From: Actinomycetota bacterium | GTDB taxonomy: Bacteria > Actinomycetota > UBA4738 > HRBIN12 | NCBI GenBank assembly: GCA_005884925.1 | Contig: VAYU01000023.1 | Location: 62,001-126,000, forward strand | Reading direction: 5' to 3' | DNA: 64,000 nucleotides | Shown: piece after piece, positions 25,766-33,802 of the stretch | Layout of the letters: each line of letters starts with the position of its first letter | Position numbering within the stretch: position 1 is the first letter of the stretch | Notes under the pieces: model-generated | Database searches by the model: none | Told to the model about the DNA's origin: nothing | Seen by the model: the letters and a program-made list of their open reading frames with translations, nothing else | Made by a program: the position numbers and the translations under genes

Positions 25766-26689
25766 TTAGTGCGCGCGCCCCTCCGCGCGCGCGAGTTCAG
25801 GCTCCGCCTCTGCCCACACGAGCCCGGCGATCTCGTCGTTCACATGGATCGTCGCGCGGAGCATCGGGAGCAGGTGGCCCAGGCCATGGTCCCGCGCGAA
25901 CCCGAGGAAGCCGACGGCGTCCTTCGGCAGGCAGATACCTCCGTAGGGGAGCCCTCCACGGGTGCCGTAGCGCGGGTTCCACATCCCCTCGGCGCCGAGC
26001 GCGACGGCCTCGAACGCCGACTCCGGTTCGGCACTGAGCGCTCGGAGGGCCCGGTGCATCTCGTTGAAGAAGCTGATCTTCGTCGCGTTGAACAGGTTCG
26101 CGACGTACTTCGTCGCCTCGGCGGTCCGGAGGGACATGACGTGGACCGGTACGTCCCCCCAAGGCGTGTAGAGCCGCCGCAGCGCCTCGGCCGACGCCTC
26201 GTCGAGGGCGCCGATCACGATGACCCGGGGCTCAAGGAAGTCCCGCTCGGCCGTGGCGGCCCGCAGGAACTCCGGGTTCATGCAAACCCCGAAGTCCCGA
26301 CCCGCCCGACGCCCGGACGCCAGCTCTAGCGCAGGGATCACGATCCGCTCCGTGGTCCCGGGGGGCACCGTGCTCCGAACGACGACGACCGGTCGATGCT
26401 TCGCGCTGACGATCGCGCGGCCGACGGCGACGGCGGCCTCACGAACATAGGAGGTGTCTACGCGCTCGTCGACGGTCGGGGAGGGAACGGAGATCAGGTA
26501 CGCGGAAGCCCGGACGTCGACGAGCGCCGAGGCGTGTACGGCGTCGAACCCGCGGCTCTTCAGCAGCGCGACGCGCTCTGGATCGACGTCGCAGAAAACG
26601 ACGCGATGCCCCTTGGCCGTGAATCCGGCTCCCGTTGCCGTCCCGACGACGCCCGAACCGATCACCGCGATCGAGAGCGGATCAGCCAT
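25766..26689 (-). CDS. Short UDP-glucose/GDP-mannose dehydrogenase-family protein
   Basis: This 307-residue protein has the family's NAD-binding start (IAVIGSGVVGTATGAGF, GxGxxG), the RSTVPPGTT loop, CMNPEFLR, ATKYVANLFNATKISFFNE and the catalytic-cysteine motif GGICLPKD. Members oxidise an NDP-hexose twice to an NDP-uronic acid (UDP-glucuronate or GDP-mannuronate). The usual C-terminal nucleotide-binding domain of about 100 residues is absent: typical family members have 400-450 residues, and this one ends after the central helical domain. It is the first gene of a two-gene operon with the GT2/epimerase fusion, so it is the likely supplier of the uronic-acid donor. Whether the short form is active alone is not known. 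Confidence 0.85.
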   Translation of the reverse strand: MADPLSIAVIGSGVVGTATGAGFTAKGHRVVFCDVDPERVALLKSRGFDAVHASALVDVRASAYLISVPSPTVDERVDTSYVREAAVAVGRAIVSAKHRPVVVVRSTVPPGTTERIVIPALELASGRRAGRDFGVCMNPEFLRAATAERDFLEPRVIVIGALDEASAEALRRLYTPWGDVPVHVMSLRTAEATKYVANLFNATKISFFNEMHRALRALSAEPESAFEAVALGAEGMWNPRYGTRGGLPYGGICLPKDAVGFLGFARDHGLGHLLPMLRATIHVNDEIAGLVWAEAEPELARAEGRAH

Positions 26690-26893
26690 CGCAAGCCTCC
26701 TCTCGCCTCCGATGGTGCGCCATCACGAAACCGTTCCCCAGCTGTTGTTTTCGCGAGGAACCGACCCTTGTGTACGCGACGCAGGCACAGCTCTCCTTCG
26801 GCCTAACCGTCCCGTGGGTTGAGGGAATCACGGAGCGCTAAGGGTCTTTCCGGGGGCTGCCGATGCTCGTTGAGCCCAACGGGAAGCCAGACC

Positions 26894-28303
26894 GTGCGAC
26901 GAACCCTCACCCTCCTCCTCGCCGCCACGCTCATCGCTGCGTATGCGGCGATCGCGGCCCGAGGTGCGGTAATAACGCCCGTCATCCGCACGGCAACGAA
27001 GGCAGGGCACCCGACCCATCCGGTCTGGTATCACGACGACGTCGCCATTCGTATCGGTTCGCGGCTCGTCCTCGCTTGGAACGCGGCCGGCGGCTCGGTC
27101 CGGGCGCGGACCTGGAACCTCGCGAGATCGCGGTGGTCTGCCACGGCGACCACGGTGTCGGGGACGAAGCTGGACTGCCGATGCACCGATTCGACGGGCG
27201 CGAACCCGAACCGTCACGACGTCCCGACGGTGTTCAGCGACCCGGCCGGACGGGTGTACGCGATCTACGGAGGAGGAACGGCCTCTCATACTGGGGACCA
27301 GACCGGACCGTTCTTCCGGGCCGCCGCGACCACGGGCCCACCCAAGACCTGGGGGCCACAGCAACGCCTCTCCATCCCTGGTGCGATGTACGACGTGGAG
27401 GTCGCGCGCGACAACCACGGGGTGAACCATCTGATCGGACAGCAAGGGGACAACGCCAACGGCGCGGGTTCCCTCCTGTACGTCCGCGTCCCTCCGGGGA
27501 CATCTTCGACCCCCGGGGATCCGCGACCCGCTCAGGTCCTGGTGAAAGGCGGGCGGGACCCGAACGCGTGCGCGTGGCAAGCCGCCCCCGGATGCGACAT
27601 CTTCGTGATCGGGAGGTTGGTCTCGGGCCCCGCGGACCTGGCGCAGCCGACGACCCCGACACCGCTTTTCCTCACTTGGGGCTGGACGGAGAAGAACCTC
27701 TCGGGGACATGCGGGGACCCCGCGGGGTTCTGCGACCACGGGCTGTACTTCGCGGAGAGCTTCGACGGAGGAACACACTGGGTGAACGCTGACGCGACGG
27801 CCTCGATCGACATCACCTCCGAACAGATCTCGTACGACGATCCGCGCTTCGTCGTGATCCGCCCCGCGAAGAACGTCGGGTTGTTCAAAGCCATCGCAGC
27901 GACCGGGCACTACCCGGGCACACCGTGGATCGCGTACCAGCCGCGCGCGGACATGGGGACGGGAAAGGTCGACGTGACGAAACGGAAGGGCTCTTCGTGG
28001 GCGGCGCCGACCGTCATCGATCGAAGCCGCCCGTGGAACAACCACCTCGTCTTCAGGGCGTACGCAGACGGGCGGCTCGTACTGTGGTCCGATATCGCCC
28101 AGACCGGTCGCCACGCGAGGGAGCTCGCGCAGTGGACACTCGCGCCGGCGAGAGGGTCCTGGCGGTCCAAGCGGTTGTCCGTCGGGGCGAACTGGTTCCT
28201 GACGGGAAGGCCGGCTGGAGCCTTGGAGGTGTTGGTGTGGCGAGCGCCATGGACGAGCGGCAGGAGCCGGGTCCGGTTCGCGCTCCTCAAAGAGCCGTCG
28301 TGA
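26894..28303 (+). CDS. Secreted BNR_4-type propeller protein, possible polysaccharide lyase-like
   Basis: The GTG at 26894 (GGGAAG seven bases upstream) starts a 469-residue protein with a clear signal peptide (VRRTLTLLLAATLIAAYAAIAA). Blade-like repeats resemble the BNR_4 family: WYHDDVAIRIGSRLVLAWN, RHDVPTVFSDPAGRVYAIYGGG and AESFDGGTHWVNAD. BNR_4 propellers include several polysaccharide lyases (for example ulvan and rhamnose-glucuronate lyases), but others bind only; no lyase residue set was confirmed. It is divergent from the dehydrogenase/epimerase-synthase operon, separated by 204 bases. In alginate clusters a lyase is usual in this setting. I infer a glycan-modifying role. Confidence 0.7.
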   Translation: MRRTLTLLLAATLIAAYAAIAARGAVITPVIRTATKAGHPTHPVWYHDDVAIRIGSRLVLAWNAAGGSVRARTWNLARSRWSATATTVSGTKLDCRCTDSTGANPNRHDVPTVFSDPAGRVYAIYGGGTASHTGDQTGPFFRAAATTGPPKTWGPQQRLSIPGAMYDVEVARDNHGVNHLIGQQGDNANGAGSLLYVRVPPGTSSTPGDPRPAQVLVKGGRDPNACAWQAAPGCDIFVIGRLVSGPADLAQPTTPTPLFLTWGWTEKNLSGTCGDPAGFCDHGLYFAESFDGGTHWVNADATASIDITSEQISYDDPRFVVIRPAKNVGLFKAIAATGHYPGTPWIAYQPRADMGTGKVDVTKRKGSSWAAPTVIDRSRPWNNHLVFRAYADGRLVLWSDIAQTGRHARELAQWTLAPARGSWRSKRLSVGANWFLTGRPAGALEVLVWRAPWTSGRSRVRFALLKEPS

Positions 28304-28436
28304 AGTCGAGTGATACCCGGGCCGAGGATGGGTTCGTTGGACCATCGGTGATGACGCGCCCAGTGTCACTGGCTAGCGGATCGATAGCGGATCAGGCTCT
28401 GGTGCACACCTCGTTCAGGAACGGGTACAGGTCGAT

Positions 28437-28469
28437 CGTGTCGGCCAGTATCGAATCGTGGCTGACACG
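28437..28469. promoter_or_regulatory. Inverted repeat overlapping the start of an HTH gene
   Basis: CGTGTCGGCCA (28437-28447) and TGGCTGACACG (28459-28469) form an 11-bp inverted repeat with one mismatch and an 11-base spacer. It overlaps the GTG start of the adjacent ArsR-like gene, as expected for autoregulation. Function is inferred from symmetry and position. Confidence 0.4.
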
Positions 28470-29148
28470 CGATCGTTCGCGTCCGTCGGAAAGCTCCTCG
28501 GTAGCGGCGCTCGGGCCGCGATGCTGCACCTGCTGATGGACGGAACCCATCACACGGCTCGCGAACTTGCGAACCATGCGGGAGTCGCCCCATCCACGGC
28601 GAGCGCACATCTTTCCGCGCTGGTTCAGGCCGCCTCGTCACCGTCAAGCGCCAAGGTCGGCAGCGTCACTTTCAGCTACAGGCCCGGCGGTAGCGGGCGC
28701 CTTGGAATCGTTGAGCGGCCTGGTAGGTGCGCCCGATCATGTCTCTTCTCTTCGGCAGGCAACCATCCGACGCCAGCTCGCTACTGCTAGGACCTGCTAC
28801 GACCATCTCGCGGGGGAGCTGGGCGTAGAGATCGCGGATCCGATGATGAAGCGCGGAGCTCTCTTGTGGAAGGACGGCACATCCATCATCCCGGAGGATG
28901 GCGCCAAGCTGATCCGACCGCTGGGCATAGACCTCTACGGTCTGAGGAGGACCAAGCGACCGCTCGTCCTCGCATGTTCAGATCGGACCGAAGGACGGCC
29001 CCACGTCGCTGGCGCCCTCGGGCAGGCCTTGTGCGAGTTGTTCCTCGCCTCGGGGTGGATCCGCCGGCGCCCGGGGACTCGAGCACTCTCGATCACGGAC
29101 TCCGGTGCCACTTGGCTGCGTGAACGCCTCGATCTGGAGCTTCGCTGA
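28458..29148 (+). pseudogene. ArsR-type winged-helix regulator with two frameshifts
   Basis: A GTG start gives SVGKLLGSGARAAMLHLLMDGTHHTARELANHAGVAPSTAS with the ArsR winged-helix fold. Near 28631 the frame must change by one base to read LVTVKRQGRQRHFQL, then again near 28690 to read VAGALESLSGLVGAPDH and onward to the stop. The last part (residues ~90-220) includes YDHLAGELGVEIADPMMKRGALL. Joined, the protein would be about 229 residues. Both shifts are compatible with loss of one G in a short G run. An inverted repeat covers its start codon. If the shifts are errors, the gene is intact. Confidence 0.75.
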
Positions 29149-29193
29149 AGGTGGCATAGCGGCTCACATAGGCTGCTCTGCACGGCTTCTCGG

Positions 29194-29267
29194 TGCCCCC
29201 GGGAGGAATCGAACCTCCGACACACGGTTTAGGAAACCGATGCTCTTCTCCACTGAGCTACGGGGGC
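29194..29267 (-). tRNA. trnR-CCU: tRNA-Arg (CCU)
   Basis: The strand folds into a 74-base cloverleaf. The acceptor GCCCCCG pairs with CGGGGGC. The D arm is GCTC/GAGC. The anticodon loop TTCCTAA is set in a TCGGT/ACCGT stem and gives anticodon CCU. The T arm GGAGG-TTCGATT-CCTCC is intact. The discriminator is A and no CCA is encoded. It decodes AGG. Confidence 0.95.
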
Positions 29268-29333
29268 CGGGGGCACGGGGACGAGGGCGCGAGCACATGG
29301 TGAAAGTCTAGCGAGCTGCCTCGCTCCGTTCTG

Positions 29334-30041
29334 CTAACGGTGCGGCCTGGTGGCTGCGAAGTAAGCGACCGACCCCGTGATCTCTACCTCCACCGACTCG
29401 AACGACTCCCGAAGGATCTGGCGGAGTCCGTCAGCGGTGTCGCCGAGGTTGTCGAAGCCCCCCTCCCAGTTGAACACCCGCACGACCGCTCGAGCTTGCG
29501 GGGTGTGATGCTCGCGAAGCCCGAGGACGGTTCCTCCGAAGAGCACCCCGTCCGGGGCAAGCACGTCGGCGATGTTGCGGATCGCGATCGCCTTGTTCGC
29601 GTCGGGCCCTCGAAGGCAGTGGAGCACGAAGCTGAGCGCCGCCGAGTCGAACCCGTGGGGTACGGGTAGGGGTTTCATCACGTCGGCTTCGACCGTGGTC
29701 GGGTGCATAGCCGCAAGCCGCCGAGAGGCGCGACGGAGCACATGCGGGTTGGGGTCGAGCAAGGTGACCTCGGTCCCGGGAGAGGGCTCGGCCTTCTCGA
29801 TGAAGTAGCCGGTGCCGGGACCGACGTCGAGGTGTCGATGTCCGAGATGCCGACGGTAGCGCTCAACCGCCTCAGGGATGGGACACCGCCACACCGCGCG
29901 CGACATGAACCCGAGTACCCACGGGTCGTATATCGCGAGCATGAACGGGTTGTAGCCGGATTGGCCCTTGTAGGCGGGGTCGTCTCGATCCACCGTTCGC
30001 CAATCTACCTTCTGAGGATCGGCGCCGGTTCCCGACGTCAC
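29334..30041 (-). CDS. Class I SAM-dependent methyltransferase
   Basis: The 235-residue protein has the SAM-binding glycine motif LDVGPGTGYF in the first third, an acidic second strand (TEVTLLDPNPHV) and a motif IV/VI region (FDSAALSFVLHCL, LAPDGVLFGGTVLG). This is a complete Rossmann methyltransferase of the UbiE/type 11 kind. The substrate is unknown; the N terminus (NPFMLAIYDPWVLGFMSRAVWRCP) is typical of family members that act on hydrophobic or small molecules. The GTG start follows GGTG. It sits beside the tRNA-Arg gene on the same strand, 66 bases away. Confidence 0.85.
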   Translation of the reverse strand: MTSGTGADPQKVDWRTVDRDDPAYKGQSGYNPFMLAIYDPWVLGFMSRAVWRCPIPEAVERYRRHLGHRHLDVGPGTGYFIEKAEPSPGTEVTLLDPNPHVLRRASRRLAAMHPTTVEADVMKPLPVPHGFDSAALSFVLHCLRGPDANKAIAIRNIADVLAPDGVLFGGTVLGLREHHTPQARAVVRVFNWEGGFDNLGDTADGLRQILRESFESVEVEITGSVAYFAATRPHR

Positions 30042-30453
30042 CTCGTTCAGGAAGTTCAGGACCAGGCCAACACGCAGTACCCGAACATCGGCAAACGCCC
30101 TTGAGGGCGAGCATCAGTGGTTCATCGCGGGGCCGCACCAAGCAGTGAACGGTGAATCCGATGCGTTCTGCGCCGCGCTCAATCAGGCGAGCCGGAGTGG
30201 ACGGTCGTGAGTGCCCGACGGCTAACAAGGCGTTCCAGGTGCGCTCGTGATGCCCTCGCGCACCGCAGCGGGCCTGTTCCTCGGGTATTCGATGTCGGTA
30301 GAGGACGGTACGGGCCGTGGACGGGGGCAAACGGCACGCGTCGCTGGGTGGAGCGCCTCGCCGCCCAGCAAAACGAGCGGACGGTTCGCATGATCCTGGG
30401 TTCTCGGTTGGGGAGGCGCCCGAGGTACGGGCCGTGACTGCGGCGGCGGGTGG
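30042..30453. other. Interval without an intact gene
   Basis: These 412 bases separate the methyltransferase and phosphotransferase genes. No long reading frame has family similarity. Two short plus-strand stretches read like protein fragments (EGEHQWFIAGPHQAVNGE near 30110-30180 and GTRRWVERLAAQQNERTV near 30340-30390) but lie in different frames without starts. They may be remnants or chance. Confidence 0.4.
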
Positions 30454-31191
30454 TCATGGCGCGATGGCTCGATCATGCCGCTCCAGCCATTCGAGCTGGT
30501 GCTGCCACCACCGTGCCGCGTCCTCGGATCCATCACCGCTACGGCGAATGACCGTCTCCCTCACTCGCTGCTTGACCTCGTCCATGAGATCGCTCCTGTC
30601 GGCGAGGCCGTAGGCGTCGCACCACAGCCGGATCCGTCGGCGCTGCTCCTCGGGTGGCGGTCCATCCCATCCGAGGTTCAGCCACAGGAACATGCCGTAA
30701 GAGACGTCGCGGATGCGCGGACCGGGACGCGCCATATCGAAGTCGAACAGCGCCGTCGGCCTCCCATCGACGAAAACGGTGTTCACCGGGGAGATGTCGT
30801 TGTGGCAGACGACCTCTTCGACACCGGCCAACGCTGAGCCGGCGGTCGCATCGTGGTATCGGCGGAGCAAACGAGCTGCGTCGGCCAATCGCTCGTCGGT
30901 CAGTCCGGCGTCGAGGTTGTCCGGGACGAAGCCCTCGATGTAGGACAGGCGCTCTCGCCCCTGGTCGTCGATCCCCAGGAAGCGCGGCGCGTCCGCGAAG
31001 CCGACCTGCTCCAGGTGGCGGAGGAGGGCGTGTACGAAGGCCGAGTGCGGACCGACCGGCCGCCGAACCGTGTCACCGACTCGGACGACGCCCGGCGTGA
31101 CGCGGCCTCCCAGCAGCGGGACTTCAGCCGGCTGAGCGGCATGAGGGTCGTTTGCAGCGTAGTGGGAAGGCACAACATCCAGGGTACGCAA
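30454..31191 (-). CDS. Aminoglycoside-phosphotransferase-family kinase (APH)
   Basis: The 245-residue protein has the APH/choline-kinase catalytic loop VVCHNDISPVNTVF (HxDxxxxN) and the metal-binding ALFDFDMARPGPRIRD (DxD), followed by the usual helical C-terminal lobe. APH-fold kinases phosphorylate aminoglycosides, macrolides, choline or other small alcohols; the substrate is not inferable, and resistance should not be assumed. The N-lobe is short (about 110 residues), as in many family members. The start is uncertain: a TTG at 31191 or a GTG at 31173. Confidence 0.8.
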   Translation of the reverse strand: MRTLDVVPSHYAANDPHAAQPAEVPLLGGRVTPGVVRVGDTVRRPVGPHSAFVHALLRHLEQVGFADAPRFLGIDDQGRERLSYIEGFVPDNLDAGLTDERLADAARLLRRYHDATAGSALAGVEEVVCHNDISPVNTVFVDGRPTALFDFDMARPGPRIRDVSYGMFLWLNLGWDGPPPEEQRRRIRLWCDAYGLADRSDLMDEVKQRVRETVIRRSGDGSEDAARWWQHQLEWLERHDRAIAP

Positions 31192-31254
31192 GCCCGGCCT
31201 CGCCCGGTCGTTCTGGAAGGCACCGGAGCGTCGACAGGTCCCGCGCCGGGGTCA

Positions 31255-31661
31255 TCGGTCCGAGCGATGTCGACTTCTTGCTTCTTTCGCCGCTCGCGCT
31301 CGTTGTGGCGTTCTTCGTGGTGATCCCCGCGGCCTACGGCGCGATGATGCCGTGGATGGCAGAACGCCTGCTGCGCGCGAGGGATCGATCCTGCGACGCG
31401 GGCGTTGGGCGTGGATCGTTAGCTTGCTACCGCTCCTGTTCGCGAACATCGTGGGGGCACCGATCCTGCTCGTTGCGCTCGGCGTGTGGGCCATCGGCCG
31501 CTCGGCACCGAGTCTCGTAGAGGCCTGGCGGTCGAGGGTCCGCCACGTGGATCGGCCGCGCGGCGCTGGTCGCCATGGCGGCCGCGTCCGGCGCCGGCCT
31601 CCTCCGCGACGGGATCGACATCCTCGGTTGTCCCCCCTTCTCACAGTGGTTAGGATCCTGA
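31255..31661 (+). pseudogene. Small multi-helix membrane protein with two frameshifts
   Basis: Membrane-like segments occur in succession but in changing frames: DVDFLLLSPLALVVAFFVVI then AAYGAMMPWMAERLLR; then WAWIVSLLPLLFANIVGAP and LLVALGVWAIGRSAPSLVEA in a second frame; then ATWIGRAALVAMAAASGAG and GIDILGCPPFSQWLGS in a third, stopping at 31661. A one-base change near 31370-31380 and another near 31540 would restore one ~135-residue protein. The family is unknown and the start is not clear. It lies just upstream of the toxin-antitoxin pair. Confidence 0.65.
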
Positions 31662-31667
31662 CCAGTC

Positions 31668-31922
31668 ATGAGCGAGACGATCGCATTCACGGAAGCGAAG
31701 GCACATCTCTCGGAACTCGTCGACCGAACCTCACGCGAGCACGAACGGTTCGTGGTGACGCGCAATGGAGTACCGGCGGCGGTGCTCCTTTCTCCCGACG
31801 ACCTCGAGTCACTCGAAGAAACCGTCGAGATCGTGCAGGACAAGGCGCTCCTCGAGTCCATCCGCACGTCCCGGCGCGAGGCGTCTGAAGGCAAGCGGGT
31901 TCGGCTCAAGGATCACGTCTAG
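31668..31922 (+). CDS. Type II antitoxin, Phd/YefM family
   Basis: This 84-residue protein begins MSETIAFTEAKAHLSELVDRT, the N-terminal Phd/YefM DNA-binding fold (SEAR/K-x-x-L pattern), and contains FVVTRNGVPAAVLLSPDDLESLEET. The tail beyond residue 55 is a flexible segment that wraps the toxin. It is 3 bases upstream of the RelE-type toxin gene, antitoxin first, the usual order. It should both neutralise the toxin and repress the operon. Confidence 0.92.
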   Translation: MSETIAFTEAKAHLSELVDRTSREHERFVVTRNGVPAAVLLSPDDLESLEETVEIVQDKALLESIRTSRREASEGKRVRLKDHV

Positions 31923-31925
31923 CTC

Positions 31926-32189
31926 GTGTACGAACTCGAGATCACGCCGGAAGGCCTCCGGCACCTCCACCGGCTTCCGGCGAAGGTTCGAGCGGCCGTC
32001 ATCGAAACGATCGTCGGATCGATCTCCGAGAACCTGCATCGAGCGGGGAAGCCCCTCAGAGGCGAGCTGGAAGGCCTGTACTCGGCTCGACGAGGTGAGT
32101 TCCGGGTGATCTTCGAGATCGACGAACGAGCACACGTCGTGCTCGTCCATCGCGCGCAGCATCGGCGTCGCGTGTACCGGAGCCGCTGA
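31926..32189 (+). CDS. Type II toxin, RelE/ParE family
   Basis: The 87-residue protein has the RelE/ParE fold: MYELEITPEGLRHLHRLPAKVRAAVIETI, GELEGLYSARRGEFRVIFEIDERAHVVLV and basic HRRRVYR at the C terminus. Arginine-rich C-terminal residues and the tyrosine near the end match RelE-type ribosome-dependent mRNA interferases. Family alone does not separate RelE from ParE (gyrase) activity. The GTG start is 3 bases after the antitoxin stop. Its stop TGA shares its final A with the ATG of the next gene. Confidence 0.9.
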   Translation: MYELEITPEGLRHLHRLPAKVRAAVIETIVGSISENLHRAGKPLRGELEGLYSARRGEFRVIFEIDERAHVVLVHRAQHRRRVYRSR

Positions 32190-33766
32190 TGGATCGCAGA
32201 GGCTTCCTCCGTCGAGCGGGAGGGCTGATCCTCGCGAGCCCGCCGCTCGCCGCGCTGGTCGGGGCGTGCACGCGAGCGACGAGCACGTCGACCCCGACCA
32301 CGTCCGCTCCGCCGACCACGCCGACGACCAGCGTCCCTCCGGGCATCCCATGGGATGACCTCGCCGCGGGCCTCCACGGCCGGCTGATCCGTCCGGGCAC
32401 CCCGAGCTATCCGGGCGCGCGGTTGGCGTACGACCCGCGGTTCGACGACATCCGCCCACGCGCGATCGTGATGGCGAACACCGCCGGCGACGTCGCGCGG
32501 ACGATCCTCTTCGCGCGCGATCACAGCCTGGCTTTCGCCGCGCGATGCGGCGGCCACAGCTACGGCGGGTACTCGCTCTCGGACGGGATCGTGATCGATT
32601 CGTCTGAGATGGCGACCATCCGAACCGGAGCAGGAACCGCCATGATCGGTGCGGGCGCGAAGGTGATCGACGTCGCGGCGGGTCTCGCAGCCGCGGGCGC
32701 CGTTATCCCGGTCGGCACCTGCGCGACCGTCGGGATCAGCGGGCTGACCCTCGGCGGCGGTCAGGGGATCGTCGGGCGGCGGTTCGGGCTGACCTGCGAC
32801 TCGCTCCGAGCGGCGACGGTCGTGCTCGCCGACGGGCGCATCGTGACGTGCGACGCATCGACGGACGCGGACCTGTTCTGGGCGCTCCGGGGCGCGGGCG
32901 GCGGCAACCTGGGAGTCGTCACGTCGTTCACGTTCGTGTCGCATCCGCTCAACGCGATCACCGCGTTCTCGATGTCGTGGCCCTGGTCGGACGCGGCAGA
33001 CGTCGTCGCGGCGTGGCAGACGTGGGGACCTTCGGTGCCGGCGCCGCTCTGGTCCAGCTGCCGCCTCCGGTGGATCCCGGGTTCGGGCCCGTCGGTGTCG
33101 GTGAGCGGGGCGTGGTCGAGCGCCGCGTCGGAGCTCGCGCGGCATCTCGACGAACTGGCATCGGCATCGCGCCACGCGCCGTCACGATCGACGGTGACGA
33201 TGTCGCCGCTCGACGCCGCCAGGTACTTCGCCGGATGCAGCAGCTACTCGATCGAGGACTGCCGCCTCACGGAACAGGGCGGCCGGTTGACGCGGGAAGG
33301 GTCCCTCGCGAAGTCCGACTTCTTCGATCGGTCGATCGACGCCGACGTGGTGCGGGCGGCCCTCGCCCTGATCGAAGGCCGGGGAGCGACCACGGCGCTC
33401 GCGGCGCAGACCGCCGGCGTGCTCTTCGACGCCTGGGGCGGGACGATCACGGACGTCGCCCCGGACGGGACCGCGTTCCCGCATCGGGGCGCCAGGTTCC
33501 TCGGGCAGGAGTTCGTGACGTTCCACGGGCCGATCACCGACGCGACGCTCGGGACGAACCGAGGGTGGTTGACGAACCTGTGGCGAGCCTTCCGCCCCGC
33601 CGCGAGCGGCGCCGCGTACGTCAACTACATCGACCCGGAGCTCCGTGATTGGCTCCGCGCCTACTACGGCGACAACCTCGCTCGACTGGTCGACGTGAAA
33701 CGCCGGTACGACCCCGACGACGCCTTCCGGTTCGCGCAGAGCATCCCCACGACGTTGCCGTCCTGA
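32189..33766 (+). CDS. Tat-exported FAD-linked oxidase lipoprotein (berberine-bridge type)
   Basis: The 525-residue protein starts with DRRGFLRRAGG, a twin-arginine signal, and a lipobox LVGAC at Cys27, so it is a Tat-exported lipoprotein. A Ser/Thr/Pro linker follows. The FAD domain has CGGHSYGGYS (His123) and GTCATVGISGLTLGGGQG (Cys178), the two residues that covalently attach FAD in berberine-bridge-type oxidases; both are present, implying bicovalent flavin. The end (VNYIDPELRDWLRAYYG, VKRRYDPDDAFRFAQSI) is the BBE domain. It oxidises an alcohol, sugar or amine to be determined. It overlaps the toxin stop by one base, so the toxin operon may read into it. Confidence 0.9.
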   Translation: MDRRGFLRRAGGLILASPPLAALVGACTRATSTSTPTTSAPPTTPTTSVPPGIPWDDLAAGLHGRLIRPGTPSYPGARLAYDPRFDDIRPRAIVMANTAGDVARTILFARDHSLAFAARCGGHSYGGYSLSDGIVIDSSEMATIRTGAGTAMIGAGAKVIDVAAGLAAAGAVIPVGTCATVGISGLTLGGGQGIVGRRFGLTCDSLRAATVVLADGRIVTCDASTDADLFWALRGAGGGNLGVVTSFTFVSHPLNAITAFSMSWPWSDAADVVAAWQTWGPSVPAPLWSSCRLRWIPGSGPSVSVSGAWSSAASELARHLDELASASRHAPSRSTVTMSPLDAARYFAGCSSYSIEDCRLTEQGGRLTREGSLAKSDFFDRSIDADVVRAALALIEGRGATTALAAQTAGVLFDAWGGTITDVAPDGTAFPHRGARFLGQEFVTFHGPITDATLGTNRGWLTNLWRAFRPAASGAAYVNYIDPELRDWLRAYYGDNLARLVDVKRRYDPDDAFRFAQSIPTTLPS

Positions 33767-33802
33767 ACCACTCGACGCACCGCTTCTCGCGATACTGGTC
33801 GC

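Noticed and set aside
30179-30457. Short frames in the 30.0-30.5 kb interval
   Set aside because: No ribosome site, no recognisable domain and no consistent start; kept as unassigned sequence only.
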